64,000 nt of DNA from ZC4RG30 sp963726085. GTDB taxonomy: Bacteria; Pseudomonadota; Gammaproteobacteria; Steroidobacterales; Steroidobacteraceae. A program made the position numbers and the translations under genes. The stretch is taken from assembly GCA_963726085.1 (NCBI GenBank), contig CAVSAR010000001.1:248001-312000 (forward strand). The letters are read 5' to 3'. Below the pieces are notes generated by a model. The model was not told the origin of the DNA and searched no databases. It was given only the letters and a program-made list of their open reading frames with translations. Shown one piece after another: positions 35,468-45,194 of the stretch (its first letter is position 1; every line of letters begins with the position of its first letter).

Positions 35468-36757
35468 ATGAAGAACGAAGCCAGAATCAGGCCCGGGGAC
35501 AGCGTCAAGAACGTCCGCTACGAAATCCGCGGTTCGTTGGCCCGGCGTGCGCTGGAACTCGAGCGCCAGGGGTACGAGATTACCTCGCTAAACATAGGCA
35601 ATCCTGGCGCCTATGGCTTCCGCACGCCGGAGATCCTGCGCCTGGCCATGGTGCAGAACCTGCCGCAGGCCGAAGGCTACGCGCACCAGAAGGGCATCTA
35701 TCCGGCGCGTGAGGCCATCCTTCTGCAGCAGCAGAATCGTGGTGCGAAAAACGCAAGTGTAGATAACATTTTCATCGGCAACGGCACGTCCGAGCTTATT
35801 GACATGTGCCTTCGCGCGCTGCTCAGTGACGGTGACGAAGTCCTGGTGCCATCCCCGGACTACCCCCTGTGGACGGCAGCCGTGACGCTCAACGGCGGTC
35901 GCGCAGTGCACTATGCGTGCCGGCCGGAAAATCAGTTCCATCCGGATGCGGACGAAGTCGAGGCGTTGATCACGCCGCGCACCCGCGCCCTGGTCATCAT
36001 CAACCCCAACAACCCGACTGGCGCCGTGTATCCGCGCGCCGTGCTGGAGCGCCTGGCGCGCATCGCCGAGAAGCACCAGCTGGTGGTGCTCAGCGACGAG
36101 ATCTACGACGGCATCACCTACGACCACGTGCCATTCGTGCCCATCGCCTCACTGGTGACCGAGACGCTGTGCGCCACGTTGTCCGGACTGTCCAAGGTTT
36201 ACCGCGCTGCCGGCTATCGCGTCGGCTGGGTCAGCTTCTCCGGCGCGGTAAAGTGCGCCGAGGATTATCTGGCCGCGCTTGAGTTGCTGGCTTCCATGCA
36301 TATGTGCAGCAACGTGCCAGCGCAGTGGGCGGTGCAAAGTGCACTGGGTGGCTACCAAAGCATCCTTGACCTCACTGCGCCAGGCGGGCGGCTGTATGAG
36401 TCGCGGCGCGCAGTCATCGACGCGGTGGCGCGCAGCAAGTACTTGCGCCTGACGCCGCCAAGTGGCGCGCTCTATGCGTTCATCGAAGTTCGCGATGACA
36501 GCATATCCAGCTTCAACGACCAGCAGTTCGCGCTTGAGTTGCTGGAAGAAAAGCACGTGCTGGTGACACCGGGTGCGGCGTTCAACGTGCCATACCGCAA
36601 TCATTTCCGCACCACCATCCTGCCGGACGCGGCCACGCTGACCATGGTGTTTTCCCGGATCGAGGCACTGCTCGACTCCTGGTCAGCGACCCATGCGGCT
36701 GCGATGCCGATTGCCGCGCCGCGCCTGGTTGACGTCGCCAACCGATTCAGCAAGTAG
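35468..36757 (+). CDS. Class I/II aminotransferase, AlaA-like
   Basis: 429 residues from the ATG at 35468. PLP-enzyme marks: NPNNPTGAVYP, VLSDEIYDGITYD, and the lysine in LSGLSKVYRAAGYRVGW. GNPGAYGFRTPE near the N-terminus and the overall length fit the AlaA/AvtA-like glutamate-pyruvate aminotransferases that make alanine. The exact amino-acid pair is inferred, not shown. Confidence 0.85.
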   Translation: MKNEARIRPGDSVKNVRYEIRGSLARRALELERQGYEITSLNIGNPGAYGFRTPEILRLAMVQNLPQAEGYAHQKGIYPAREAILLQQQNRGAKNASVDNIFIGNGTSELIDMCLRALLSDGDEVLVPSPDYPLWTAAVTLNGGRAVHYACRPENQFHPDADEVEALITPRTRALVIINPNNPTGAVYPRAVLERLARIAEKHQLVVLSDEIYDGITYDHVPFVPIASLVTETLCATLSGLSKVYRAAGYRVGWVSFSGAVKCAEDYLAALELLASMHMCSNVPAQWAVQSALGGYQSILDLTAPGGRLYESRRAVIDAVARSKYLRLTPPSGALYAFIEVRDDSISSFNDQQFALELLEEKHVLVTPGAAFNVPYRNHFRTTILPDAATLTMVFSRIEALLDSWSATHAAAMPIAAPRLVDVANRFSK

Positions 36758-36775
36758 CATCACGGCCGCCGCGCC

Positions 36776-39409
36776 GTGAGCGACCGCTATGTGGATGCGT
36801 CAGTGGCTGCGGCCCTGGCGTCCGGTCGCAGCGTCATCGTTCCCAGCCCGCAACGTGCGGCCGCACTAGCCCTGGCATGGGCCCGCACACAGCTGGCTGC
36901 GCAGCGGTCGGTCTGGTCCAGCCCCGATATCCTCACCTGGGACGCTTGGCTACAGCGCGAATGGCAGCACGCCGCCGCGCTGGGGCAGGTGCCAGCCGAG
37001 CTGATCTGCCTGGGTAGCGGGCAGGAACTGCTGGTATGGCAGGCGGTGCTGGATGACTTGGAACCGGGCGCGGGACTGCGGCAATTTGCACCGGAACTTA
37101 TGCGCGCCGCGGCGCGCGCGACCCAGGAAGGGGTGCGGATCGGCAGCCAGACTGGCAGCGAGGAGGAGCAATTACTGGTACGCGCACTGCCACGTGTACG
37201 CGAACGCTGCAAACACGCGTCGCTGGTCGCGTTGGCACTGCAACCGCTGGAATCGCTGCAGCAGTTTGTGCATTCTGCCGCGCCGCTGTTTATCGGCCAA
37301 CAACGCATGACTTGCATGCAGGCTGCCCTTGCCCTGCGTAAGTGGCCGGCAACGCAGATGCTGGCCAACCCGCCTGCGGTGAACCCCACGCCGCAGTTTG
37401 TTCGTGCGGCCAGTTTCGAGGCGGAGGTCTGCGCGGCGGCTGACTGGTGCCATGGATTGCTGGGCCAGGATGGGAGCCGGCGCCTGCTGATTGTCAGCGC
37501 GCTGTCAAAGCCGGGATTGCCGGCGCTGGGCAACTTGCTGTGGCGTGCGCTGAGCGCCGATACGGCGCAGCAGATCGCCACCGTGCGCGATCCGGCGATG
37601 CTGGCCATCGAGGGAGGCGAGTCGCTGCTGGAGCACGGCCTGATCGCCGATGCGCTGGACGCTTTGCAGCTAATGCGCGATCCCGTCGAGATGACGCACC
37701 TGGGGCGCGTCCTGCTGAGTCCGTACTTTGGCGTGGGCACAGACGGCGCGCGCGCCAGGCTGGAAATGGAACTACGGGACCGCGGCAGGGCACGCTGGGC
37801 GACGACAGACCTCAAGTCGACCCTGTACGCATTGGGCAACAAACACCCCGCAGCTGCTGCCTTGGCTGAGTGGCTGTCACAGGTTTCGCGCCTGCCCGGC
37901 GCGCGCGCGGCGCCCGCCAGCAGTTGGGCCCGGGAGTTCAGCGCCTGCCTCGCACGCTGCCGGTTCGCTGCAGCCACGCAGCTGGACTCACGCGACGCAC
38001 AGCGACTTGAACGATGGAATGAATTGCTCGATGAATTGGCTTCGCTGGACTGCGTGACCCAGCCCATGAGCGCAGGGCCGGCCCTGGAGCAGCTGCGCTT
38101 GCTGGCCGCTCGCGGTCGACATCGGGCGGCCAGTGGCGATGCTGCCATCACCCTGACCGATGATCTGGGTGACCCCGTTACCGGCTATGACGGAATCTGG
38201 GTGCTGGGGCTCGCGGAAAGTCGTTGGCCGCGTCCGCCACGGCCCAATCCCTTTGTACCCCTATCCGAGCAGCGACGCTGCGACTGGCCGGAGGCCACTG
38301 TCACGCAGCGTCTGGAACAGGCACGCTGGGCGCAACAGTGCTGGGGCGCACGCACGTCGCGACTGGTGTTGAGCTATCCGGCAATGGAAGGCGACGTGCA
38401 TCACCGTCCGTCGTCGCTGCTGCCAGCCCCCGCAGCCTCGTGGGCAAGTGCCAGTACCGTTTCACCGGCGTTGCGGATCGCACTGGCGCGCGCCGCCGTG
38501 GATGAGGCACTGCCACCGGTGTCGGGGGACACAGGATCACGGCTGCGCCACGGAGTGAGGCTTCTGGAGCTGCAGCAACAGTGTGCGTTTCGGGCCCAGG
38601 CCGAGCTGCGGCTAGGCGCTACGCCAACAGAAACTGTCAGCGACGGAATCGACAAGCGACTGCGCGGCACGCTGCTGCACCGCACGCTTGAGGGGTTGTG
38701 GCGGGAGGTGGCAGACCAGCAGCACCTTGCCGCCCTGAGTGAAGTACAGCGTCTCGACGTCATTGATCGCTGCTGGCAACTTGCTGTGGCCAGGAGTCCG
38801 GCCGATACGCTACCGGCGGATCCGCGCGTGTTGGAGCGCGAAGCCTCGCGGACCCGAGGAGTACTTAGCCGAGTCTTGGAGCTGGAGGCCGGGCGCGCAC
38901 CATTTCGTGTCCTGGAGCGGGAGTTGACCCTGCAGGCCAGCTTCGCAGGCCGGGAGTTGAGCTTGCGTGTCGACCGGGTCGACGAGCTGCAGGACGGCCG
39001 GTGCCTGCTGATCGACTACAAGAGCGGCAGGCCGGACAAGATGCAGCTGGAAGACGTCAATATCAGGCCCATTCAGCTGGCGGCCTATGTTGCCGCAGTG
39101 CTGGCGCAGGGATCGCGTGCGGACGCCGTGGCGTTGCTGTCCGTCTCGCCGAAGGAAAAGGAACTCGGGTTCAGTGGCAGGGCCGAGGACGCGGCGCAGC
39201 TGCCGCCGAAGATCAAGCAACTGGAAGCCTGGGCACAGCACACCCGGGACTGGCGGCTGCAGGTCGAACGCCTGATCGAAGACCACGTGCACGGACTTTC
39301 CATGGTTGCGCCGCTGCCAGGGGCCTGCGACTTCTGCCACCTCGATTCGCTGTGCCGTATTACTTTTCACCCGCCCGATCCGGATGAGGAAGTGGTCGCC
39401 GATGAGTGA
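36776..39409 (+). CDS. AddB-like PD-(D/E)XK nuclease, probable DNA repair protein
   Basis: 877 residues from a GTG. The N-terminal part looks like an inactive UvrD-like helicase lacking a Walker A. The C-terminal nuclease domain has the core Asp and Lys in RCLLIDYKSGRPDK preceded by LSLRVDRVDEL. A cysteine upstream (QQQCAFRAQAELRLG) and the final CDFCHLDSLC could form the AddB-type Fe-S staple. It overlaps the next gene, an AddA-like helicase, by 8 nt, so the two should form a two-subunit end-resection enzyme. Symbol withheld because this gammaproteobacterial branch is named variably. Confidence 0.8.
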   Translation: MSDRYVDASVAAALASGRSVIVPSPQRAAALALAWARTQLAAQRSVWSSPDILTWDAWLQREWQHAAALGQVPAELICLGSGQELLVWQAVLDDLEPGAGLRQFAPELMRAAARATQEGVRIGSQTGSEEEQLLVRALPRVRERCKHASLVALALQPLESLQQFVHSAAPLFIGQQRMTCMQAALALRKWPATQMLANPPAVNPTPQFVRAASFEAEVCAAADWCHGLLGQDGSRRLLIVSALSKPGLPALGNLLWRALSADTAQQIATVRDPAMLAIEGGESLLEHGLIADALDALQLMRDPVEMTHLGRVLLSPYFGVGTDGARARLEMELRDRGRARWATTDLKSTLYALGNKHPAAAALAEWLSQVSRLPGARAAPASSWAREFSACLARCRFAAATQLDSRDAQRLERWNELLDELASLDCVTQPMSAGPALEQLRLLAARGRHRAASGDAAITLTDDLGDPVTGYDGIWVLGLAESRWPRPPRPNPFVPLSEQRRCDWPEATVTQRLEQARWAQQCWGARTSRLVLSYPAMEGDVHHRPSSLLPAPAASWASASTVSPALRIALARAAVDEALPPVSGDTGSRLRHGVRLLELQQQCAFRAQAELRLGATPTETVSDGIDKRLRGTLLHRTLEGLWREVADQQHLAALSEVQRLDVIDRCWQLAVARSPADTLPADPRVLEREASRTRGVLSRVLELEAGRAPFRVLERELTLQASFAGRELSLRVDRVDELQDGRCLLIDYKSGRPDKMQLEDVNIRPIQLAAYVAAVLAQGSRADAVALLSVSPKEKELGFSGRAEDAAQLPPKIKQLEAWAQHTRDWRLQVERLIEDHVHGLSMVAPLPGACDFCHLDSLCRITFHPPDPDEEVVADE

Positions 39410-42400
39410 CGCGGCCGCCCGTGACCTCTCCCAGGACCCGCAGCGGCAGGTGCTGCTGCAGGCGCCCGCCGGTTCGGGAAAGACCACCGTGCTGGTGCAG
39501 CGGTTCCTGCGAGTGCTCGCCATCGTGGACGAGCCGGAGCAGGTGCTGGCGATCACATTCACGCGCAAGGCGGCTGCGGAAATGCGTGATCGCGTGCTGC
39601 TGGCCATCGAGGATCGGCTGCCTCAAGGCCACGCGGAACCGCAGCGCTGGCAGGACTTGCGTGAACAGGTACTGGCGCACGCACGCGAGCGCAACTGGGA
39701 TCTCCTTGAGTTACCGACCCGACTGCGCATCCAGACTATCGACTCGTTGAATCATGAGCTGGCGCGCGCGATGCCGCTGCTGGGCCGCTTGCAGTCTTCC
39801 CTTGATGTCGTGGACGATGCCCATGACTTGTACCTGCAGGCCGCGCGCAATACCTTGCGTGGCACCGACGCCGATCAGCAGCAGCTGCAAGACATCGACG
39901 GATTGTTGCGCCGCCTGGACAACGACTGGGATCGGGCCGAGCTGCTGCTGGCAGGTCTGCTGGCGAGCCGCGGGCGATGGTTGCCCGTGCTGCTGGATGT
40001 AGCCCCGCTGGCGCTGGCAGACCGAATCGAGGCAAGCCTGGCGCGCATCATCAACGAGACGCTGCTGCGCACCACCGCATTGCTGGGCACGGACCTGCTT
40101 GCGCGATCGGCCGCGCTGGCGCGCGCCAGCGCGCGCAACCGGCAGGACGCGGGCGACTTGCGGCCGGGCGCATGGCGCACCTGGCTGGCGCAACCCACGC
40201 AACTTGATGCACATTCCGCCAGCCTGCCTGCGTGGCAGGCCGTAGTGGACCTTGCCCTGACCGGCGAAGACACCTTGCGCAAGCTGATCGATGTCCGATC
40301 GGGCTTTCCAAAGGAGGACAAGCCCCTGAAGGCACGCTGGCAACAATGGCGGGATGACCTGCAGGATTCCCCGGACGTCCACGAGCTGCTACGCACCATC
40401 CGCAGCCTGCCGCAACCGCAGGTGGATGCCACGGAGCGTGGAGCATTGGCCCTGCTGGCACGGGTGCTGCTGCAGGCGGCCATACAGCTGAAGCTGGTAT
40501 TCAGCGACAGTGGCAAGGTCGATCACAACGAGGTGGCGGCCGTTGCGCGCCAGGCGCTCACCGACATGGGCGAACCCACCGAGCTGTCGCTGCGCCAGAC
40601 GCTGCGCGTGCATCACCTGCTGGTGGATGAATACCAGGACATCTCGCCGGAACAAAAGGCGTTGATCGAGGCCTTGACCGTCGGCTGGGACGCCGGTGAT
40701 GCACGATCGCTGTTTCTGGTGGGCGATCCGATGCAGTCGATTTACCTGTTTCGCGACTCGGAGGTCGGCCTGTTCCTGCAGGCCAGGTCCACCGGTGTAG
40801 CGGGGATCCGACTGCAGTCGCTGCAGTTAACACGAAATTTCCGGTCGGCCATGACGATCGTGGACTGGGTGAATGTGGCGTTCCATGCCGCGTTCCCTGC
40901 AGCCGAAGACGTCCGCGCATCGGCCGTCCCCTACCTGTCCGCCGAGGCAGTGCGTGGCGAGCCTATGTTCGGCGGCGCGACAGTGACGACCTGGCCGCAG
41001 GCCAGCGACGATCCCTGGCCAGAGGCGCTGCAGATTGCCGCCGAGTGCGCGCGCCTGCTGGCGGCACAGCCACAGATGCGCTGCGCCATTCTCCTGCAGA
41101 CGCGAAGCACCGCGCCCCGGATCCTGCGCGCGCTGCGCGAAGCCGGCGTCCCGGCACTGGGCGTGGACCTTGCGCCGCTGTCCGACCTGGTGGCCGTGCG
41201 CGACATCGTATCTCTGGCGCGGGCGATGCAGCATGCCGGGGACCGGACCGCGTGGCTCTCCGCATTGCGCGCGCCATTTTGCGGGTTGACCCTGCGCGAC
41301 CTGCACGCGCTCTGCGCAGATGACCCGGACGCGCTGCTGGTGGACTGCATCGTGGACACCACAAAGCTGGCCCGGGTGTCGGAGGATGGCAACCGGAGGC
41401 TGGCGCGTTGCGCGCCATTGCTGCTGCAGGCCCATGCGGCACGGCGCCGCGAGCACCTGGCCACGCATGTTGAAACTCTGTGGCATCAGCTGGGCGGGCC
41501 GGCTGGTTGCCAGGACGATACCGAACTGCGCGCAGTGCGCCAGTACCTCTTGGCGCTGCGGGACCTGGAACAATCACAGCCAGCCTTCGACGCCGGGCAA
41601 CTGCAAGCGCTTGCGACGAGGCTGCGCGCTGGCAGCGACAGCGCTCCCGGCGGCACGGTCGAAGTTCTGACTATTCATCATGCCAAGGGGCTGGAGTGGG
41701 ACGCAGTATTCCTGCCGGGCCTGGGTCGCAGGGTTCGCAGCGACAGTCCACCCTTGTTGCGCTGGTTGCAGCTACCCGCGGTCGATGGCTCACAGGATCT
41801 GCTGATGGCGGTGCACAGCATCGGAGAACAGGTATCGTCGGACCCGCTCAGCGGCTATATCAGGCGTCTGCAGAAGCAGCGCCAGGACAATGAACGCAAG
41901 CGCTTGGCCTACGTTGCCGTCACGCGCGCGCGCGAACGGCTGTATCTCTCCGGTCATGCGCCGTGGAGCGCAAAGGAATCAATCCCCAAACCAAGGGCGG
42001 GCTCGCAGCTGGAGATTATCTGGCCGGCCGTGCAGGCAACGTTCACCGCGGTCGGTGCAGCGCCTGGCGGCCCGCCCACCGACCGTGCCAATACCGCCGC
42101 GCCCTGGTATCGCCTCGATGCCGGCTACGTCCACGCACCGCGGCGCCAGATGCCAATGGTCGAATCCCTGGTCGCGGGATTTCCGGCTTCGGTGACGCGC
42201 CCGGAATTCAGCTGGGCCGGCCCTCTGGCACGAGCCGTCGGCACACTGGTACATGCGGAGCTGGAGTTGCTTGCCCAAACAGAAGATCCGGCTGCAATTG
42301 ATTTCACGGCGAGACTGCCGCTGTATCTGGCGCGACTGCGCGAACTGGGAGTGGAGGCCAGGGCGGCCAACGCCGCCGCAGGGGACATCGCCGAAAGAAT

Positions 42401-42737
42401 GGCTGCAGTTACCCGCGACCCAAGAGCCAAATGGCTCTTGTCACCCAGGCACGCTGAGGCCCACTGTGAGCTGCGCCTCAGTGGCGTGCTCGACGGGCAA
42501 CTGCGCAACATTGTCATCGACCGCAGCTTCGTGGATGAGCAGGGTCAGCGCTGGGTGATCGATTACAAGACCAGCTCACACGGCGGAGGCGACCTGGCCG
42601 GCTTTCTTGCGGCAGAGCGAGAACGCTATCGATCGCAACTGCAGCTGTACGTGCGACTGGCCAGTGGCCTCGGACCGCAGCCGGTGCGCGCGGCGCTGTT
42701 CTTCCCGTGGCTGGGGGAGCTGCTAGAAGTTTCCTGA
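39402..42737 (+). CDS. AddA-like UvrD-family helicase/exonuclease
   Basis: 1111 residues from the ATG at 39402. Helicase motifs in order: Walker A LLQAPAGSGKTTVLVQRFL, motif Ia LAITFTRKAAAEMRDR, motif II HHLLVDEYQDISPEQ, motif III LFLVGDPMQSIYLFR, motif IV LQLTRNFRS, motif V EVLTIHHAKGLEWDAVFLPGL, motif VI LAYVAVTRARERLYLSG. A RecB/AddA-type nuclease domain closes it (about 1030-1090, QRWVIDYKTSSH). It is the motor partner of the upstream AddB-like protein in double-strand break processing. Its last 15 nt overlap convergent gspN. Confidence 0.9.
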   Translation: MSDAAARDLSQDPQRQVLLQAPAGSGKTTVLVQRFLRVLAIVDEPEQVLAITFTRKAAAEMRDRVLLAIEDRLPQGHAEPQRWQDLREQVLAHARERNWDLLELPTRLRIQTIDSLNHELARAMPLLGRLQSSLDVVDDAHDLYLQAARNTLRGTDADQQQLQDIDGLLRRLDNDWDRAELLLAGLLASRGRWLPVLLDVAPLALADRIEASLARIINETLLRTTALLGTDLLARSAALARASARNRQDAGDLRPGAWRTWLAQPTQLDAHSASLPAWQAVVDLALTGEDTLRKLIDVRSGFPKEDKPLKARWQQWRDDLQDSPDVHELLRTIRSLPQPQVDATERGALALLARVLLQAAIQLKLVFSDSGKVDHNEVAAVARQALTDMGEPTELSLRQTLRVHHLLVDEYQDISPEQKALIEALTVGWDAGDARSLFLVGDPMQSIYLFRDSEVGLFLQARSTGVAGIRLQSLQLTRNFRSAMTIVDWVNVAFHAAFPAAEDVRASAVPYLSAEAVRGEPMFGGATVTTWPQASDDPWPEALQIAAECARLLAAQPQMRCAILLQTRSTAPRILRALREAGVPALGVDLAPLSDLVAVRDIVSLARAMQHAGDRTAWLSALRAPFCGLTLRDLHALCADDPDALLVDCIVDTTKLARVSEDGNRRLARCAPLLLQAHAARRREHLATHVETLWHQLGGPAGCQDDTELRAVRQYLLALRDLEQSQPAFDAGQLQALATRLRAGSDSAPGGTVEVLTIHHAKGLEWDAVFLPGLGRRVRSDSPPLLRWLQLPAVDGSQDLLMAVHSIGEQVSSDPLSGYIRRLQKQRQDNERKRLAYVAVTRARERLYLSGHAPWSAKESIPKPRAGSQLEIIWPAVQATFTAVGAAPGGPPTDRANTAAPWYRLDAGYVHAPRRQMPMVESLVAGFPASVTRPEFSWAGPLARAVGTLVHAELELLAQTEDPAAIDFTARLPLYLARLRELGVEARAANAAAGDIAERMAAVTRDPRAKWLLSPRHAEAHCELRLSGVLDGQLRNIVIDRSFVDEQGQRWVIDYKTSSHGGGDLAGFLAAERERYRSQLQLYVRLASGLGPQPVRAALFFPWLGELLEVS

Positions 42738-43388
42738 AGCCGACAGTGAATTGCCATTGACGGTGCCGTCCACAGTCCAGCGAAGGTCCTGCGCCACGTG
42801 AACCTTGGCAGCGACCGTCATTGGCCCAGCCAGACTGTGCAGGTCCCCGACAGCGGGGACGTCGCCCTGCGGCGCCAGCTGCAGCTGGTAATCCCCGTAC
42901 TGCTTGCCCTGTCCATCCAGCAGTCCGCGCACTGTAGCAATGCCTTGCAGCTGCACCAGGCGCTGCTGTCGCAGTTCGAATGCCACGTTGCGAGCCTCGA
43001 ATGCACCGCGCCATCCGGCCGGCAGCACCGGCAGCAGCCGACGATCGATGGTGCCGTTGGCAGTCAATGCGCTGACCATCAGATGTGATCCGTTGCCGAG
43101 AATTACCACCCCATTGGCCTGTCCCCATTCACCCTGCACGGTGACATCCGCGGCGAGGCGTGCACGCAGCAAGGCCAGGGGATGAAGAGTCCAGTGCGCC
43201 TGCTGCACTATCAGCGGAGTGGATTTGCCGTCACTGAGTACCAGTTCATCGCAGGTGCCATGCCACACCGTGCCTGACGCGGCTTTGCATTGCGCCGTCG
43301 ACGGCAGCAATGGCAGTAGCCACCTCGCCGGCAGGCGTATCAGCGTGACTGCCAGGAACGCAACCAGTCCGAGCAGGAAGGCTCGCAT
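42723..43388 (-). CDS. gspN: Type II secretion protein N
   Basis: 221 residues. One N-terminal membrane helix (about 3-25), then a periplasmic domain with the GspN pattern: CKAASGTVWHGTCDELVL, WTLHPLALLRARLAADVTVQGEW and GTVNGNSLSASGNF. It is an accessory subunit found in some type II systems. It is the last gene of the gspG-N run on the minus strand. Confidence 0.85.
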   Translation of the reverse strand: MRAFLLGLVAFLAVTLIRLPARWLLPLLPSTAQCKAASGTVWHGTCDELVLSDGKSTPLIVQQAHWTLHPLALLRARLAADVTVQGEWGQANGVVILGNGSHLMVSALTANGTIDRRLLPVLPAGWRGAFEARNVAFELRQQRLVQLQGIATVRGLLDGQGKQYGDYQLQLAPQGDVPAVGDLHSLAGPMTVAAKVHVAQDLRWTVDGTVNGNSLSASGNF

Positions 43389-43427
43389 GACCTAAGACGC
43401 CAACCGCATCCAGGGCACACCCGGCAT

Positions 43428-43916
43428 TCAGGGAGCCCGCAGGATGAGCGTGGCGGTCACCACGCCCGGCTCAGACCCCGCAGTAAAGGTTGCCGATTCA
43501 ACCTTTACGCCATGCTGGCTTGAAAGCCGCGACAACCATGCCACCAGCAAGTTGAAGTCCGCGGCATTGAACTGCACGCGCTGCGACCCACTGCCGCTGG
43601 GCTGGCTGCCGGCCAGGGACTTGGCAAGCCCCGATTCGCGAGCCGATTGATCAATCAATACCACTAGTGATTCGGCGGTTGCGCGGGAGCTGGGGCCAGG
43701 ACCGGCAGCAATGACCGATGGCAGGGCAGCGCGCATCCACACCAGGTCTGCCTGCTTCTGTTCAACTCTCTTGCCGGCAGCGCTGACACTGCGCTGCAGC
43801 GGCAGCAACACTCCGGCCACCACGACCACAGCAGCGACCACCGCACCGACCCGCAATATGCGTTGGTCCCGTTGCGAGAGCGAGTAGAACCAGCGCAGTA
43901 CTTCAGCGCGCGTCAC
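43428..43916 (-). CDS. gspM: Type II secretion protein M
   Basis: 162 residues. A short cytoplasmic start (WFYSLSQRDQRILRVG), one membrane helix (about 24-43), and a small periplasmic ferredoxin-like domain. This is the layout of GspM, which pairs with GspL in the inner-membrane platform. It overlaps gspL by 4 nt. Confidence 0.85.
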   Translation of the reverse strand: MTRAEVLRWFYSLSQRDQRILRVGAVVAAVVVVAGVLLPLQRSVSAAGKRVEQKQADLVWMRAALPSVIAAGPGPSSRATAESLVVLIDQSARESGLAKSLAGSQPSGSGSQRVQFNAADFNLLVAWLSRLSSQHGVKVESATFTAGSEPGVVTATLILRAP

Positions 43917-45169
43917 TTGGAATTGCCTCGTGCTTCCCGGCTCTGGGCTTCTATCTGGCCTTCATAACCAGCGCCGCGCGCCGCACCGGCGGTAACCTGT
44001 GCTGCATACCCACCGGCCTGCAGGGCCTTACCGAACTGCGCCAGCGTGGCGGCGTCCGGCGCGCCGAGCTTCAGCTGCGCGCCGCCGCGATGGAAATTCA
44101 GGGACTCCAGCTGTACCACCGGCACGTTTTGCCTCGCGGCGGCCACGGCGGCCAGTACGTGCATCATTTCCCCGGGCTGGTGCGCATCACCCGCGGCGCC
44201 GGATATCCTCTCTTGCATGCGCCGCCGCGCATCACCACCCGCGTGCTGGCCGGGAAACGCCGTCCCGTACAGCTGTCCGATGGATGCATCGAGGGACTGT
44301 TCGGCCTTGTGCAGTTGGCGCAACCGCCACACGTCGCCCAGCAGGTGCAGCAGCAGCAGGGCGCCAGCCAGCATGGCGACCAGCCGCCACTTCTGCCACT
44401 GGTTGGTGGCGGCGGACTTGGGACGGAAGGGGCCCTGCAACAGGTTGATGGCGGTGGACTGCGGCAACGCCCGTGCCGCCAGGGCCAGCATGCCGCCAGT
44501 GCCCAGCTGCACCTTCAGCGATGCCACGCGATCGCGCAGCGCCTCGATCGCTGGTGAATGCTTTTGCCACTCCGCCGCGCCGGAATAGATGGCAAGGTGC
44601 ACTGCCGACATATCCGTGGCAGGAGCCAGGAACATTTCTAGCGCCAGCAATGGATCGGCTGCCGGCAGCACGGCCGTGCGCGCGGTATCACTGCGCAGCA
44701 CCAGCTGCTCGTCCACCAGCACCAAGGTGACCTGGCCGGGAAATGCCGGCACCAGTTCGCTGTCGGCGAATGCCGCCTGCGGTGCAAGCCCTAGCGCATG
44801 GGCCTGGTCCAGCCATCGCTGCAGCAGCGCTCGCCCTACCACGGCAACGGTGGTGCTGCCGGTCGCGGGATCGCGCTGGCCCAGGGCGAAATGCAGAAGT
44901 TCGATGTCCTGCGCAACCTGGTCTTCGAGCGCAAAGGGCACCAGCGGCAGCAGCTTGGTTTCATTACCCGCCGGCAGCGCTGCCGACAGCAGGGCAACGT
45001 CGGCACCCGGTAGCAGCAACGCCACGCTGCGTCCCGATGCCGCCGCCAGCAGTGGTGCGCCCGTGGATTCGGCAGGCGCCGCCAGCAACTGGCCGGCCGC
45101 GTCCACGACGGCCCAGGACCAGGAGGCCTCCGGCTCGCGCGCAACCCGCATCAGTAACCATTCCGTCAT
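43913..45169 (-). CDS. gspL: Type II secretion protein L
   Basis: 418 residues. An actin-like cytoplasmic domain that docks the ATPase GspE (about 1-255), a membrane helix (about 265-285, LVAMLAGALLLLHLLGDVW), and a C-terminal periplasmic ferredoxin-like domain (about 340-400). GspE itself lies outside the window. The ATG is followed by coding that overlaps nothing upstream; a 25-nt gap parts it from gspK. Confidence 0.87.
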   Translation of the reverse strand: MTEWLLMRVAREPEASWSWAVVDAAGQLLAAPAESTGAPLLAAASGRSVALLLPGADVALLSAALPAGNETKLLPLVPFALEDQVAQDIELLHFALGQRDPATGSTTVAVVGRALLQRWLDQAHALGLAPQAAFADSELVPAFPGQVTLVLVDEQLVLRSDTARTAVLPAADPLLALEMFLAPATDMSAVHLAIYSGAAEWQKHSPAIEALRDRVASLKVQLGTGGMLALAARALPQSTAINLLQGPFRPKSAATNQWQKWRLVAMLAGALLLLHLLGDVWRLRQLHKAEQSLDASIGQLYGTAFPGQHAGGDARRRMQERISGAAGDAHQPGEMMHVLAAVAAARQNVPVVQLESLNFHRGGAQLKLGAPDAATLAQFGKALQAGGYAAQVTAGAARGAGYEGQIEAQSREARGNSK

Positions 45170-45194
45170 GCCATGCTCATGTTGTGATGATGCA

